Positions 34,427 through 45,118 of a DNA stretch of 64,000 nt are shown in pieces. Source of the DNA: Glomus cerebriforme (Eukaryota; Glomeromycota; Glomeromycetes; Glomerales; Glomeraceae). Position numbers and translations under genes: made by a program. Positions within the stretch are counted from its first letter, which is position 1. The number at the start of each line of letters is the position of its first letter. The notes beneath the pieces are model-generated. The model ran no database searches, had not been told where the DNA came from, and saw nothing but the letters and a program-made list of their open reading frames with translations. The stretch is from the NCBI GenBank assembly GCA_003550305.1, contig QKYT01000011.1, forward strand, positions 351,013 to 415,012, written 5' to 3'.

Positions 34427-35461
34427 ATGCTATCTGAGGGTTCGTCTATCGATGATGGTGCTACAGTTTCTCCTGATCATAATATACCTACTCCCCTCAC
34501 CGACGAAGAACTTGTTTTTGGTTCAAATTATCCTTTTAATATGGATATAAATGTCTTGTTGACTAACTCGACTAAATGCAGGCGTTTTAAAAGAATTATG
34601 AAAAGCGGAACTGAAAATCGTCCAAAACCATTAAATTCCTTTTTTATATATATGAGAACTAAAATTTCCCAGCCCGAATATAATAACATGGAAGCTAAAA
34701 AAAGGTTAAAACATATTGGGGATCTTTGGAAACATGAATCAAGGGAAACCAAAAACTTGTTCGAAGCTTGTGCGAGATTAGCCAAGAAAATAAACGATGA
34801 ACAATATCAAAGAACAACAAACCACGAAGAAAATGGTTTATCTTCTCCACAAAACTTTCTGGCTTCTTCTCCTTCGCTTCTACCAAACAATCCAGATATA
34901 TACTCATCATCTCCGATATACTCTCAGGCTACACCATTCAATTCTCCGAATACTTCTTTACCGGTTACATCATCGTCTTCATTTGATGAATCACTTCTGC
35001 TACAACATGCAAGTAATACAGAATCAGGTAGTAATAATATGCAGCAATATGTTGATTACGATTTTAATGAATTTAATCTCGAATTAGATCAATTAGATTT
35101 AATTGAATTGTCAAACAACTTAGGATTATCTGGAGCATTTTCCCACGTACCAAATTATTCGTTTGTTCCAACTACAACTACACCAGATTATCCTTCTGTT
35201 GCTTCATATCAATATGCTAATTATGATTTATTTGACCAAACTAATAGTGCACAACAATACTCTAATTACTTGGAACCTAGTACATCCTTAGCATTGGATC
35301 ATAATTTCCATAATTTTGAAAATACACATGAACCAGAAAATTTTGAACTTGACAATACAGAGAATGGCGCAAATCCTCAATTGTTTGGACAACAATATAA
35401 ATATATTATATTGACTATTCCTGTAAAGATTCAAGACTGGAATCTACAGAACACATATTAA
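34427..35461 (+). CDS. MATA-HMG box transcription factor (second gene)
   Basis: A single-exon 344-residue protein. The HMG box spans about residues 50-125, with RPKPLNSFFIYMRTKIS, KKRLKHIGDLWKHESRE and FEACARLAKKINDEQY. The Asn-Ser-Phe-Phe-Ile-Tyr helix-1 motif and a Trp-containing helix 2 match fungal MATA-type boxes. The N terminus is short and acidic. The C-terminal 215 residues are Ser/Asn/Gln/Tyr-rich and low complexity. The stop codon lies inside the first unit of a 47-bp minisatellite that continues into the N gap. The last residues (WNLQNTY) are therefore encoded by repeat sequence, and the true C terminus could differ between strains. No homeodomain gene is adjacent, so a mating-type role cannot be claimed. 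Confidence 0.88.
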   Translation: MLSEGSSIDDGATVSPDHNIPTPLTDEELVFGSNYPFNMDINVLLTNSTKCRRFKRIMKSGTENRPKPLNSFFIYMRTKISQPEYNNMEAKKRLKHIGDLWKHESRETKNLFEACARLAKKINDEQYQRTTNHEENGLSSPQNFLASSPSLLPNNPDIYSSSPIYSQATPFNSPNTSLPVTSSSSFDESLLLQHASNTESGSNNMQQYVDYDFNEFNLELDQLDLIELSNNLGLSGAFSHVPNYSFVPTTTTPDYPSVASYQYANYDLFDQTNSAQQYSNYLEPSTSLALDHNFHNFENTHEPENFELDNTENGANPQLFGQQYKYIILTIPVKIQDWNLQNTY

Positions 35462-36291
35462 ATATTATACTTTCGTAACAGAAATCTACAGATCAGAACA
35501 CATATTAAATATTATACTTTCGTNNNNNNNNNNNNNNNNNNNNNNNNNNNNNNNNNNNNNNNNNNNNNNNNNNNNNNNNNNNNNNNNNNNNNNNNNNNNN
35601 NNNNNNNNNNNNNNNNNNNNNNNNNNNNNNNNNNNNNNNNNNNNNNNNNNNNNNNNNNNNNNNNNNNNNNNNNNNNNNNNNNNNNNNNNNNNNNNNNNNN
35701 NNNNNNNNNNNNNNNNNNNNNNNNNNNNNNNNNNNNNNNNNNNNNNNNNNNNNNNNNNNNNNNNNNNNNNNNNNNNNNNNNNNNNNNNNNNNNNNNNNNN
35801 NNNNNNNNNNNNNNNNNNNNNNNNNNNNNNNNNNNNNNNNNNNNNNNNNNNNNNNNNNNNNNNNNNNNNNNNNNNNNNNNNNNNNNNNNNNNNNNNNNNN
35901 NNNNNNNNNNNNNNNNNNNNNNNNNNNNNNNNNNNNNNNNNNNNNNNNNNNNNNNNNNNNNNNNNNNNNNNNNNNNNNNNNNNNNNNNNNNNNNNNNNNN
36001 NNNNNNNNNNNNNNNNNNNNNNNNNNNNNNNNNNNNNNNNNNNNNNNNNNNNNNNNNNNNNNNNNNNNNNNNNNNNNNNNNNNNNNNNNNNNNNNNNNNN
36101 NNNNNNNNNNNNNNNNNNNNNNNNNNNNNNNNNNNNNNNNNNNNNNNNNNNNNNNNNNNNNNNNNNNNNNNNNNNNNNNNNNNNNNNNNNNNNNNNNNNN
36201 NNNNNNNNNNNNNNNNNNNNNNNNNNNNNNNNNNNNNNTACAGATCAGAACACATATTAAATATTATACTTTCGTAACAGAAATATATAGA
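35441..36291 (+). repeat. 47-bp minisatellite spanning an assembly gap
   Basis: Unit core ACACATATTAAATATTATAC followed by TTTCGTAACAGAAATCTACA. Copies begin at 35451 and 35498, and the next visible copy after the Ns begins at 36250. The spacings are 47 bp and 752 bp, the latter exactly 16 units. The right end decays after AACAGAAATATATAG. The array overlaps the last codons and stop of the HMG gene. Confidence 0.85.
35524..36238. other. Assembly gap (715 Ns)
   Basis: A run of 715 unknown bases. The flanking sequence on both sides is the same minisatellite in the same orientation and phase, so the gap most likely hides further units. No open reading frame through the Ns is meaningful. Confidence 0.95.
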
Positions 36292-37924
36292 ACTCATACT
36301 TAAAGAGATAGAATTGTGACCCAATTCTAAAGAAACTCTACTGGTCTACAGTATCTTAAATTAATGGAAAGAGCTTATTAGCCTTTCTAGAGATCGTACT
36401 GAAAATCCTATATTAACTTGAATTATAAACTTTTTCTTTTAAACGAGTATATACATTATTATATTTATTAGTTACAAGATTATTTTATATATTTCAATTT
36501 TAAAATAAAGATTATTTACTTTTTTTTTGTTATTATAATTATCGTGATAGTATTTCCTTTTAAAATTATTGTGTTTAAAAATTATGTAAAACGGTAAATT
36601 ACTAATATCTATCTACTACCATCCAGGTGACGTGAAAAGTAATGTATGATAAATATTTGAGCCTTAACGTAAAATTATAATTTCGTAAAATTTGCGTTAT
36701 TTATGAGCGATGTAAGTACATTGCCGTTGGATACTAGCATTTTTGATTGGTCTATCCGTTCTTCAATGGATTATTGGAAATTGAATACTTCAGTTTTTAT
36801 ATCATCACAATTTTTATCTAATTCAATCAAAAGTTTTAGAAAATGTAACACGCCACCGAAACTTTTTGAAATACGATTGGTCTATGGATAATAAGATTTT
36901 GAGCCTAAAGAAATATCATGGACCAACTCTGAGGAAGTTAAAATAAAATCAAGAATGACAGTTCAATCATGCTATTATCATGTGTTACACTGGATAATTT
37001 TTGTTTGTCTTCACATAATCTTCACATGCAGTCTTTATTATATTTTCTTTACCCGACAAAATTCCTCACAGGGCCGGTATTAAAACATTGTGTGACAACC
37101 CTATACTTATAAAAATGAAACGCGGGGCGATAAAATAAATTTCGTCCGTGATTTGCAGAATTTTTTGGTGCTAGTTATGTTACATGATTTTTTGCTTAAA
37201 TTATTAACATGTGATGTCTTTCTAATTTTCATCTTATTTAACCGCGTTGCAGTTATATGCGTACATTGTTGATGTTTTATAAATAACAATTTATTATTTA
37301 TCGAAGGTAATTTAAAATACTAATTTATCGGAATAACATTTATTAATTCTAATGAAATCTTGATAAGATAATTGTCACTGAGAGATTATAAACTAGTCAA
37401 TATTGTACGAATTACTAATCAATCTCATAAAGAACTTATCGATTCGATACTGTCTTCTAAGTGGATAGTATATTCCATAATATAATCATTACATGCTGGT
37501 ATATATATTCATATTTCCAATTTAGTGGATCCAGGTGACATTATTTAAGGAGTGTTACTTCATTGTTATATAATAATATATACAAGGTCAAGTTTATGCG
37601 GCATAAAAATGCATGTAATAGAATAAATCAATTTGTTATACAAAGAGACAAGAGACAATATTATTGGACCGGACAAAGTTTCAAAATATGGACAATGCAA
37701 ATCTTACTTAATTGCGTCTTAGCATAGAAGGATCAAAGAATTTGCTATAATTATATCACAAAGTCTTTGTTTACAATCTAGTAATGCATGTCTGTAGAAA
37801 TTATCATTTTGTTTTTCTTAAAAGGACGCGATTAACAGAGAAATTTTATTACAGATTTATATTTATATGAATTTTCTTGTTTCAAATAAAGTGGCTTTCT
37901 ATAAAGAAAAAATTATAATCAATC
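36292..37924. other. Intergenic AT-rich region
   Basis: No gene is supported. A 62-codon plus-strand frame at 36703-36891 has no recognisable motif. The last few hundred bases are the promoter side of kinase copy 2. Confidence 0.5.
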
Positions 37925-39892
37925 ATGGATAAATCAACTAATTATACTGACTTTCTATCAACAAACAACACATCTTTAATTCAAATTCAACAAACACAGA
38001 CGACAATTAAACCAAAACGAAATCGTAAAATAAAGATATTATGTAATGAGTGTAATCAAAAAAGGGAACTTTTAGATGAAAGTCATCAAGTTTGCCACAT
38101 CTGTTATAAAGCAAACACAATATTTAAACCAAGCGGAAATAAAGTTATTGATGATTTTATCAGATATACATTAATTAATGATAGTAAATTAGCTGGAAAA
38201 ATGGAGTTTGTTCCTTATGACCGATTCAAAAACGTAGAATATATTGCTGAAGGAGGATTTAGTAAAATTTATAAAGCTATTTGGATTGATGGGCCAATTC
38301 GAATTTGGAGTAATTCAAAACAAAGTTATTTTCGATCTAAATTAATAAAAATTATGTAGTTGCTCTCAAAAAGCTTAATAATTCTAAGGACATCACATCT
38401 AAGGAGCTGAATGAGGTAAACATTTTTATTATTTAATCATAATTTGAGCTAAATCACTAATAAACTTTTATTATTTAGCTCAAGATATTTTATGAATATT
38501 CTTTAAAGTATAGAGAATCTAAATTCTATAGTTATGTTAGTAAATATTTTGGAATTACCCAAGACCCTATTACTCAAGAGACTATGATTATTATGCCATA
38601 TTATAATTCAGGTGATTTAATAAATTTTTTTACTATTAATGATTTTTATAGTATTAGTTGGTATGACAAATTGTCAAAATTAAGCGATATAATAGTAGGA
38701 CTTCGGAAGATACATAATATAAATATTATTCACAAAGATTTACATAGTGGAAATATCTTTTTTAGTAAATATAAAAGATATATGGATGTAGTAATAGGTG
38801 ATTTTGGTATAAGTAAATCTGCAATTGTGTCTACGGATGACAATAATGAGAATTATGGTATTATTCCTTATATGGCTCCAGAAATTTTTCAAGGACAAAA
38901 ATATACCAAAGCTTCAGATATATATAGTTTTGGAATGATTATGTGGGAATTTATGACAGGTAAAAGACCTTTTTGGGATAGAATTCATAATACGGAACTT
39001 ATAATTGAAATATGTGATGGTGTAAGACCACCAATTATTACAAATGCACCCGAAGGTTATATTGATTTAATGAAAGAATGTTGGCGTTCTGATCCAAACA
39101 AAAGACCAATTGCTAATGATATAAAGGATAAATTTTATAAAATGCGAAAAAATGAACATGAAAATTATTATAGGAATAATCCGACTAAAATTATTCCATC
39201 GTTAAATATTGAACAAATAATCCAGGTGCAATTTACAAGAGTAGATCTTTAAGTGGTATGATCCGATTCGAGAGATCTACAAGTTTAAGAAGCCAATCTA
39301 TAATTTCAGAAGTTGGTAAATAATTTAATTTTATATTACAATTAAAAAACGCTTAACCTTATTTTTATTTTTAATTATTTAATTAGATTCACTTTATTGT
39401 TATCAAAAATCTTTTAATAGTAATTATTTATTTAAAAAATATTATTTTTAGTTTTACATTATTATCATTTAATAAATTTGTTTTTTTTTTCTAAGATAAA
39501 CGAAAGTTTGAAGATAATCAAATTGAAAACAGTTTTAATGAAGGTACGGTAACAATAAAGTTCTTATATAACAAATATAAATTGAATTAACAAATATTTT
39601 TAGGCAAAAGGGACAAGAAGATCAAATTAATCAAAAATGAAAATAATGGTAAATACTATAATAAATGTTGTTTATACACTATGATTAATCAAATTTGATT
39701 TATTTTTATTATTTTTGAATCTGATATTGATATTGATATTGAAACAAATATTAAACAATATAACAATAATGAAGGTAAGTTACAGTAAATATATATTTTA
39801 TATAAATACTTTTATGATTTATACCTTAACTTTCTTAATTTTTTTAAAAAAAAATAGAATATATTTCTCAGGAAATTGGATTTGATATTTGA
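37925..39892 (+). pseudogene. Protein kinase with N-terminal Cys-pair module (copy 2), frameshifted
   Basis: Close paralogue of copies 1 and 3 with the same exon plan. The N-terminal Cys pairs (CNECNQKR...CHICYK) and the glycine loop EGGFSKIYKA are intact. A one-base loss in an A-run at about 38339-38343 then puts the frame out just before the segment holding the ATP-anchoring Lys. A second frame change at about 39205-39220 ends the catalytic exon early (IEQIIQVQFTRVDL). The middle still reads well: HKDLHSGNIFF (HKD instead of HRD), GDFGISKSA (canonical DFG) and MAPEIFQGQ. Small tail exons persist at about 39496-39542 and 39603-39644, but the usual acceptor before the next one is missing. Two frame breaks and a lost acceptor suggest a recent pseudogene. 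Assembly error in homopolymers remains possible. Confidence 0.8.
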
Positions 39893-41142
39893 AAGTATTT
39901 TTCTATTATGATTTTAAAAAAAGTATTTAACAACTTGGAGTTCGAATGATCAAATCATTGTCATGTCACAAACCCACTCTTTACAAACTGAGCGAAATTT
40001 TTTTAATAATCATATATAAAATAACTTTTTGTTTGCGTGGGAAAAAGCTGCGTTATAAATATAAAAAAAAATTAATCAGGAAATGAAAAAAAGCATTTGA
40101 CTGGTTTTAAAATCCGAATAACATTAGATAAACTTATAATAGAAAATAATTTAATATCATGTGGAATACCGTAAATTGTAAAGATTAATTTTCGTCATTT
40201 ACAAAATTTCAGTTGCAAGAAATTTTTTATAAATGGTGCTATGTAATAAATTTGAAATTTTAACCGTTTAATTGTAAAAAAAAAAAAATACCGCTGCATT
40301 TCTTTTGTATGTTTTTATGCATATTCATTAATAAGCTTCTTTTATAAAAAAAAATTATACGATGTTATCAGTTAAAATTACGAGCATTAGTATTATTACT
40401 AAAGGATTATGAAATTATTATTTTAATAATTTTGAAAAAAAAATTTACAATTGAATGGACGATTACTTATCAGAATATCCATATTTTGAATTGTTAATTG
40501 TTTGCTGAATTTAAATATTGAATTTTTAAAGAAATAAAAGAAACAAAAATATCTGTTTTCTCATTTTTTTCTAGAAAAAAACTCTATGAAACTGCCTAAG
40601 GAGTAGAAAAAAAATCCAATAAAAAACCTATCATTTTAAAATACAAAAATTAAAAATATCGTTGTGGTTACTAATTTGTCGTAGTCCGAATTTTCAATTG
40701 TTTTCTCTTAAAAAATAACTTCAAATATTTAAATTTGATCTTCGTTAAAATTACTTTGTGAAATTATTATTATGTAATTTATTATGGTTCTTTTAAAATC
40801 AAAAATTATACAAAACTATAATGCAATAAACAAAGTATACTATTTAAAAAGTCGTTTGTAAATTTACACAGATACGTAAATTTGCGAAGAATATTCTGCT
40901 GTGTCATGAATTACTAAATTTAGTTAATTAGCCCTTCTAAGAAGAACTCTTGCGAATATCAGAACATCTTTTGAGAATCTTGCCATCTCAAATTAGGCAA
41001 GATCATCTTGAACTTTATTCTAGAAATCTGGGTAATTATAACGGAATATTCTTTTTAGTTCTAATAACGAACCACTTAATAATTTATAAATATGTCAGTT
41101 TCTTAATAAAAGAGTTTAAAATTTTTTTTAAGTTCAATTGAT
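39893..41142. other. Intergenic region between kinase copies 2 and 3
   Basis: Very AT-rich, with no supported gene. A 63-codon frame at 40950-41141 has no clear motif. The region serves as the promoter side of copy 3. Confidence 0.5.
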
Positions 41143-42900
41143 ATGGATCATTCAATTAATTATAAACACAAAATTGACTTTTTATTATCAAACAACACAT
41201 CTTTAAGTCAACCAACACAAACGACGATTAAACCAAAACGCAAAATAAAGATTTTATGTAATGAATGTAATAAAAAAAGAACAACTTTAGATGACAGTCA
41301 TCAAATTTGTCACGTATGTTACAAAACAAAGACATTATTTAAACCAAGCGGAAACAAAGTTATCGACGATTTTATCAGACATTCACAAATTAATTATGTT
41401 AAAGAAGATGGGAAGATGGAGTTTGTTCCTTATGACCAATTCAAAAATATAGAATTTATTGCTGAAGGGGGATTTAGTAAAATTTTTAAAGCTACTTGGA
41501 TTGATGGCCCAAAAAATAATTGGAGTAAGAAAAAACAAAGTTATTCTCGAGAACAAAATTATGCAGTTGTTCTCAAAAAGCTTAATAATTCTAAAGACAT
41601 CAAATCTAAGGATCTAAATGAGGTAAACATTCTTATTAATAAATCTTAATATTAGATAGTTCACTAATAAACTTTTTTATTTTAGCTCAAGATATTTCAT
41701 GAATTTTCTTCAAAAACAAATAGTAGTTGGGTTTGTAATTATTTTGGAATTACTCAAGATCCTAATACTCAAGAGATTATGATCATCATGCGATATTATC
41801 AATCGGGTGATTTGATAAATTATTTAACCAATGGTTTTTTTAATATTGAATGGCATAATAAGTTAGTAAACTTAAGTATTATAAGTAGTGGTCTTAAGAA
41901 CATACATAGTATAAATATTCTTCACAGAGATTTACATAGTGGAAATATCTTTTTTAATTATTTTACAGAACCAGTAATAGGTGATTTGGGTATAAGTAAA
42001 TCTGCAACTGAATCTACAGATGATAATGAGAATTATGGTATTATTCCTTATATGGCACCAGAGATTTTTCAAGGACAAAAATATGCCAAAGCTTCAGATA
42101 TATATAGTTTTGGAATGATTATGTGGGAGTTTATGACAGGTAGAAGACCTTTTTGGGACAGAAATCATGATATAGAACTTATAATTGAAATATGTGATGG
42201 TTTAAGACCACCAATTGTTACAAATGCACCTGAAGGTTATATTGATTTAATGAAAGAATGCTGGCATTCTGATCCAAACAAAAGACCAACAGCTATTACT
42301 TTAGGGAATAAAATTGAAAAAATGCGGATAAAGGAACCCTACAATAGAGAATCTAAAGCTTCGACTAAAATTAAACCATCATTAGATATTGGACCTGTAA
42401 AAATAAATAATCCAGGTGCGATTTACAAAAGTAGACCTTTAAGTGGCATGATTCGATCTGCAATGTCTACAATGTCTACAAGAAGTTTAATAAGTCGATC
42501 TATAATTTCAGAAGTTGGTAAATAATTTATTTTATTATATTAAATGTAAAATAAAAATAAATTTAACTTATTTTTAATTATATTTTTTTTTTATTTTAAA
42601 GTTAAAAGAAAGTTTGAAGATAATCAAATTGAAAATGGTTTTAATGGAGGTATGGTAAAAATAAAAATTTTATTTATGAATCAAAGAAATCAATACTTAT
42701 TAAGTTAAAAAATATTCTTAGCCAAAAGTACCAAGAAGGTTAAATTAATCGAAAATGAAAATAATGGTAAATATCTTTTTTTTTAAAAAAAATAAACACT
42801 ATTTACACACATTAATTTATTTATTTTCATTTGTTTATTATTAGATTACGTTACAAAAGAATTTGAATTTGAATTGGATATTGATATGAATTCAAAATGA
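41143..42900 (+). CDS. Protein kinase with N-terminal Cys-pair module (copy 3, intact)
   Basis: Five exons (41143-41622, 41686-42517, 42602-42649, 42722-42766, 42845-42900) keep frame to give 486 residues. The N terminus has CNECNKKR...CHVCYK (two Cys pairs about 17 residues apart), then a conserved FKPSGNKVIDDFIRH segment and KMEFVPYDQFKNIEFI. The kinase has EGGFSKIFKA, AVVLKKL, LHRDLHSGNIFF, GDLGISKSA (DLG replaces DFG), MAPEIFQGQ, SFGMIMWEFMTGRRPF and CWHSDPNKRP. The C-terminal tail adds KRKFEDN, AKSTKKVKLIENE and an acidic end. The basic patches could be a nuclear signal. Catalytic Lys, HRD Asp and the metal-binding Asp are all present, so activity is likely. Substrate and pathway are unknown. 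Reading through the donor after EVG gives an immediate stop, so intron retention would remove the tail. Confidence 0.9.
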
Positions 42901-43393
42901 AAGTGAGCAAATATAATCTTTTTTTTGTAAAACAATTTTATTTTCTAACCTAGATTTTTTTAAAAAAAATTTAGAACATATTATCAGTAAATTAATATTT
43001 ATACTTTATTATTTGCATTTTTACATATTTATATTTTTTTTATCAAACAGTTATTATTAATTTATTAGAAAGCAAATAGATTTTAGTGTAAAAACTCTAT
43101 ATAAAGAATGAACAATATACTATTCCATGAATTTATGGTTACTATTGCACATTTATTTGATATATTCATAATAAAAAATAAAGAACATACAAAATGTTGT
43201 TGTTATATAATGTTACAAAATTTAGTAAAAAAAAATGTAATTTTACTCAAAACAATATTAAATTACATTCAATATATAAAATTTTATAGATAATGTCCAA
43301 ATATTTCATTTTAATAGGCTACAATATATTATATCTAAGAAATTCATTTAACAAAGTAATCCAATTTACACTACCTAATCCTAGTAACGTTTA
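42901..43393. other. Intergenic spacer between kinase copy 3 and the LRR gene
   Basis: Convergent 3' flanks of the kinase (plus) and LRR (minus) genes. AT-rich. A 61-codon frame at 43108-43293 has no motif. Confidence 0.5.
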
Positions 43394-44071
43394 TTAAAAA
43401 TCTTGAAGAAATTGTGCAATTTGTAATTGCAGAATTTGAGTTTGAAGTTCGGTATTCTGTTGTTGGATACTAATTAATTGGGTTTGTAGATTCTTTAGAT
43501 TAGAATTTTCCTCTTGTAATTGCTTAATGATTTCGTCTTTTCTTTTTAATTCTTCTTTAAGTTGATCACTTTCTATCAATTCCTTTTTATTATTAGTCAT
43601 TTTCCAAGCTTTTACATTGAAATTAAAAGGCTCTAATATTTCTTTAAAAACAGTTCCATTATAATAAAATTTTCTTAAACTATCAGTTTTTAAATACTCC
43701 AAACCCTCGCTGATGTTTTTATTATTTGTGATATAAAGCTTTTTTAGTTTTTCACAATTTTCCAAACTTCGTAAAGAACCAAAAAAATCATTATTGCTAA
43801 GGTTAAGATATTCCAAATTAATTAAGTTTGAAAAAATATTTAAATTAATTCGGATATTATTATTATAAACTCGTAAGTCTCGAAGTTCATTATTTTTATT
43901 TAAATTTAGACTAATTAATTGATTACGAGAACAATCTAAATATTTCAATTTAATAAAATCATTTAAATCTAAATGTCCTTCTAATCCTTGACCCCAAATA
44001 TTCAATTTGGTAAAATTAGCTCTTGTTTCTAGTGGGTATTTTTTGTTGATATATTCTTGAGCTTTTACCAT
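43394..44071 (-). CDS. Leucine-rich repeat protein with C-terminal coiled coil
   Basis: A single-exon 225-residue protein. It begins with AQEYINKKYPLETRANFTKL, an opening shared by many Rhizophagus LRR proteins (recalled family pattern). About five LRRs follow (LKYLDCSRNQLISLNL, LRDLRVYNNNI, LEYLNLSNNDF, LKKLYITNN), spaced by about 22-23 residues. Residues about 165-218 form a Lys/Glu/Gln/Leu heptad-like coiled coil (ELKRKDEIIKQLQEENSNLK and a Gln-rich continuation). No signal peptide or transmembrane segment is present. The protein probably acts as a protein-binding adaptor that self-associates through the coil, and no enzymatic domain is seen. Similar LRR-coil proteins in this lineage often carry kinase or other domains, which this one lacks. 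Confidence 0.85.
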   Translation of the reverse strand: MVKAQEYINKKYPLETRANFTKLNIWGQGLEGHLDLNDFIKLKYLDCSRNQLISLNLNKNNELRDLRVYNNNIRINLNIFSNLINLEYLNLSNNDFFGSLRSLENCEKLKKLYITNNKNISEGLEYLKTDSLRKFYYNGTVFKEILEPFNFNVKAWKMTNNKKELIESDQLKEELKRKDEIIKQLQEENSNLKNLQTQLISIQQQNTELQTQILQLQIAQFLQDF

Positions 44072-45118
44072 ATTTAAACTCTTTAATGTTACCGTAATGA
44101 GATTTTAAAATTTTTTAAATGTAATATAATTAAGAACAATTGTTTGTTCGCGCGAAATGTATTTTTTTTTTTTTTTATCCTACAATTTAAAAAGTAGAAT
44201 TACTTTTTCTGTGAATGAATGAATAACTATGTACGTTTATTACTTCAATACCATGAATGAAATGTCGTGTTACAACTTACAAACTGGACAATGTTATGAA
44301 CATCATAACATTAAGTAAAGTTCCTAAAATGATAAAACTAATTTCCGTTTGTATTACTTTCAATAGTCAATATTTCCGAAAAATTAAATAAGAAAACGAG
44401 TTGTAAACTAGAATCCATAATTAATCTTGATTCTTCAGAGTATAACTTTATTTTATGTAATCTTTTTTTAAAAAAAAAAATCGTTCAAATCATCTCGTTT
44501 TAAAAATAATTTCTAAATAAAGGAGCAAGTAAATTTATAAATTTATCAAATTTATTTGCTTCTAAACACAGAATTCACAAATAAACTTTTGATAAATAAA
44601 TAAATTTAACTAATAATCATCTCAAGAGATTTTCAATGATAAAATATTTCGCTAAGTTTAGTTAATGATTTAATGATTTCAACTTCAATTAGAAAAAAAA
44701 TCATAGATTAATAAAAATAAGTCATTTACAAATTAAAAAGATAGAATTTAAAATTATATTTTTCTTATAAATATCAAAATTTAGGAACAATATTATATAG
44801 GTGGGTTTCTGTTTTAAACATTGTTGATGAAGAACAAGAGATTTTGCCAGACCTATACTGGAATTAATTGTTTAGCTCTATCAGTTTTGATGGTGCATAT
44901 TGTGCAACTTGTTTAAATATATTAATATTAATTTTTTCGTTCCCAATTAACTATCATTAATCACCTGAACTAAATTCAGAAATTGCAGTATTGCTCTAAT
45001 GAAGTGATGATACAATACAATGATCGAAAATTTAAATTTTACAAATCTTGCCTTATATAAACTTTGTATCAAATTTTATAATGTGTTTCGACAAATTTAA
45101 TGTCAAGTATGAAAAAGA
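44072..45118. other. Intergenic AT-rich region
   Basis: The promoter side of the LRR gene (44072-44400) and the 3' flank of the large LamG gene. No gene, RNA or transposon was recognised. Confidence 0.5.

Noticed and set aside
35512..36324. Long minus-strand open frame of 270 codons
   Set aside because: Almost entirely unknown bases translated as X. It is an artefact of the assembly gap.
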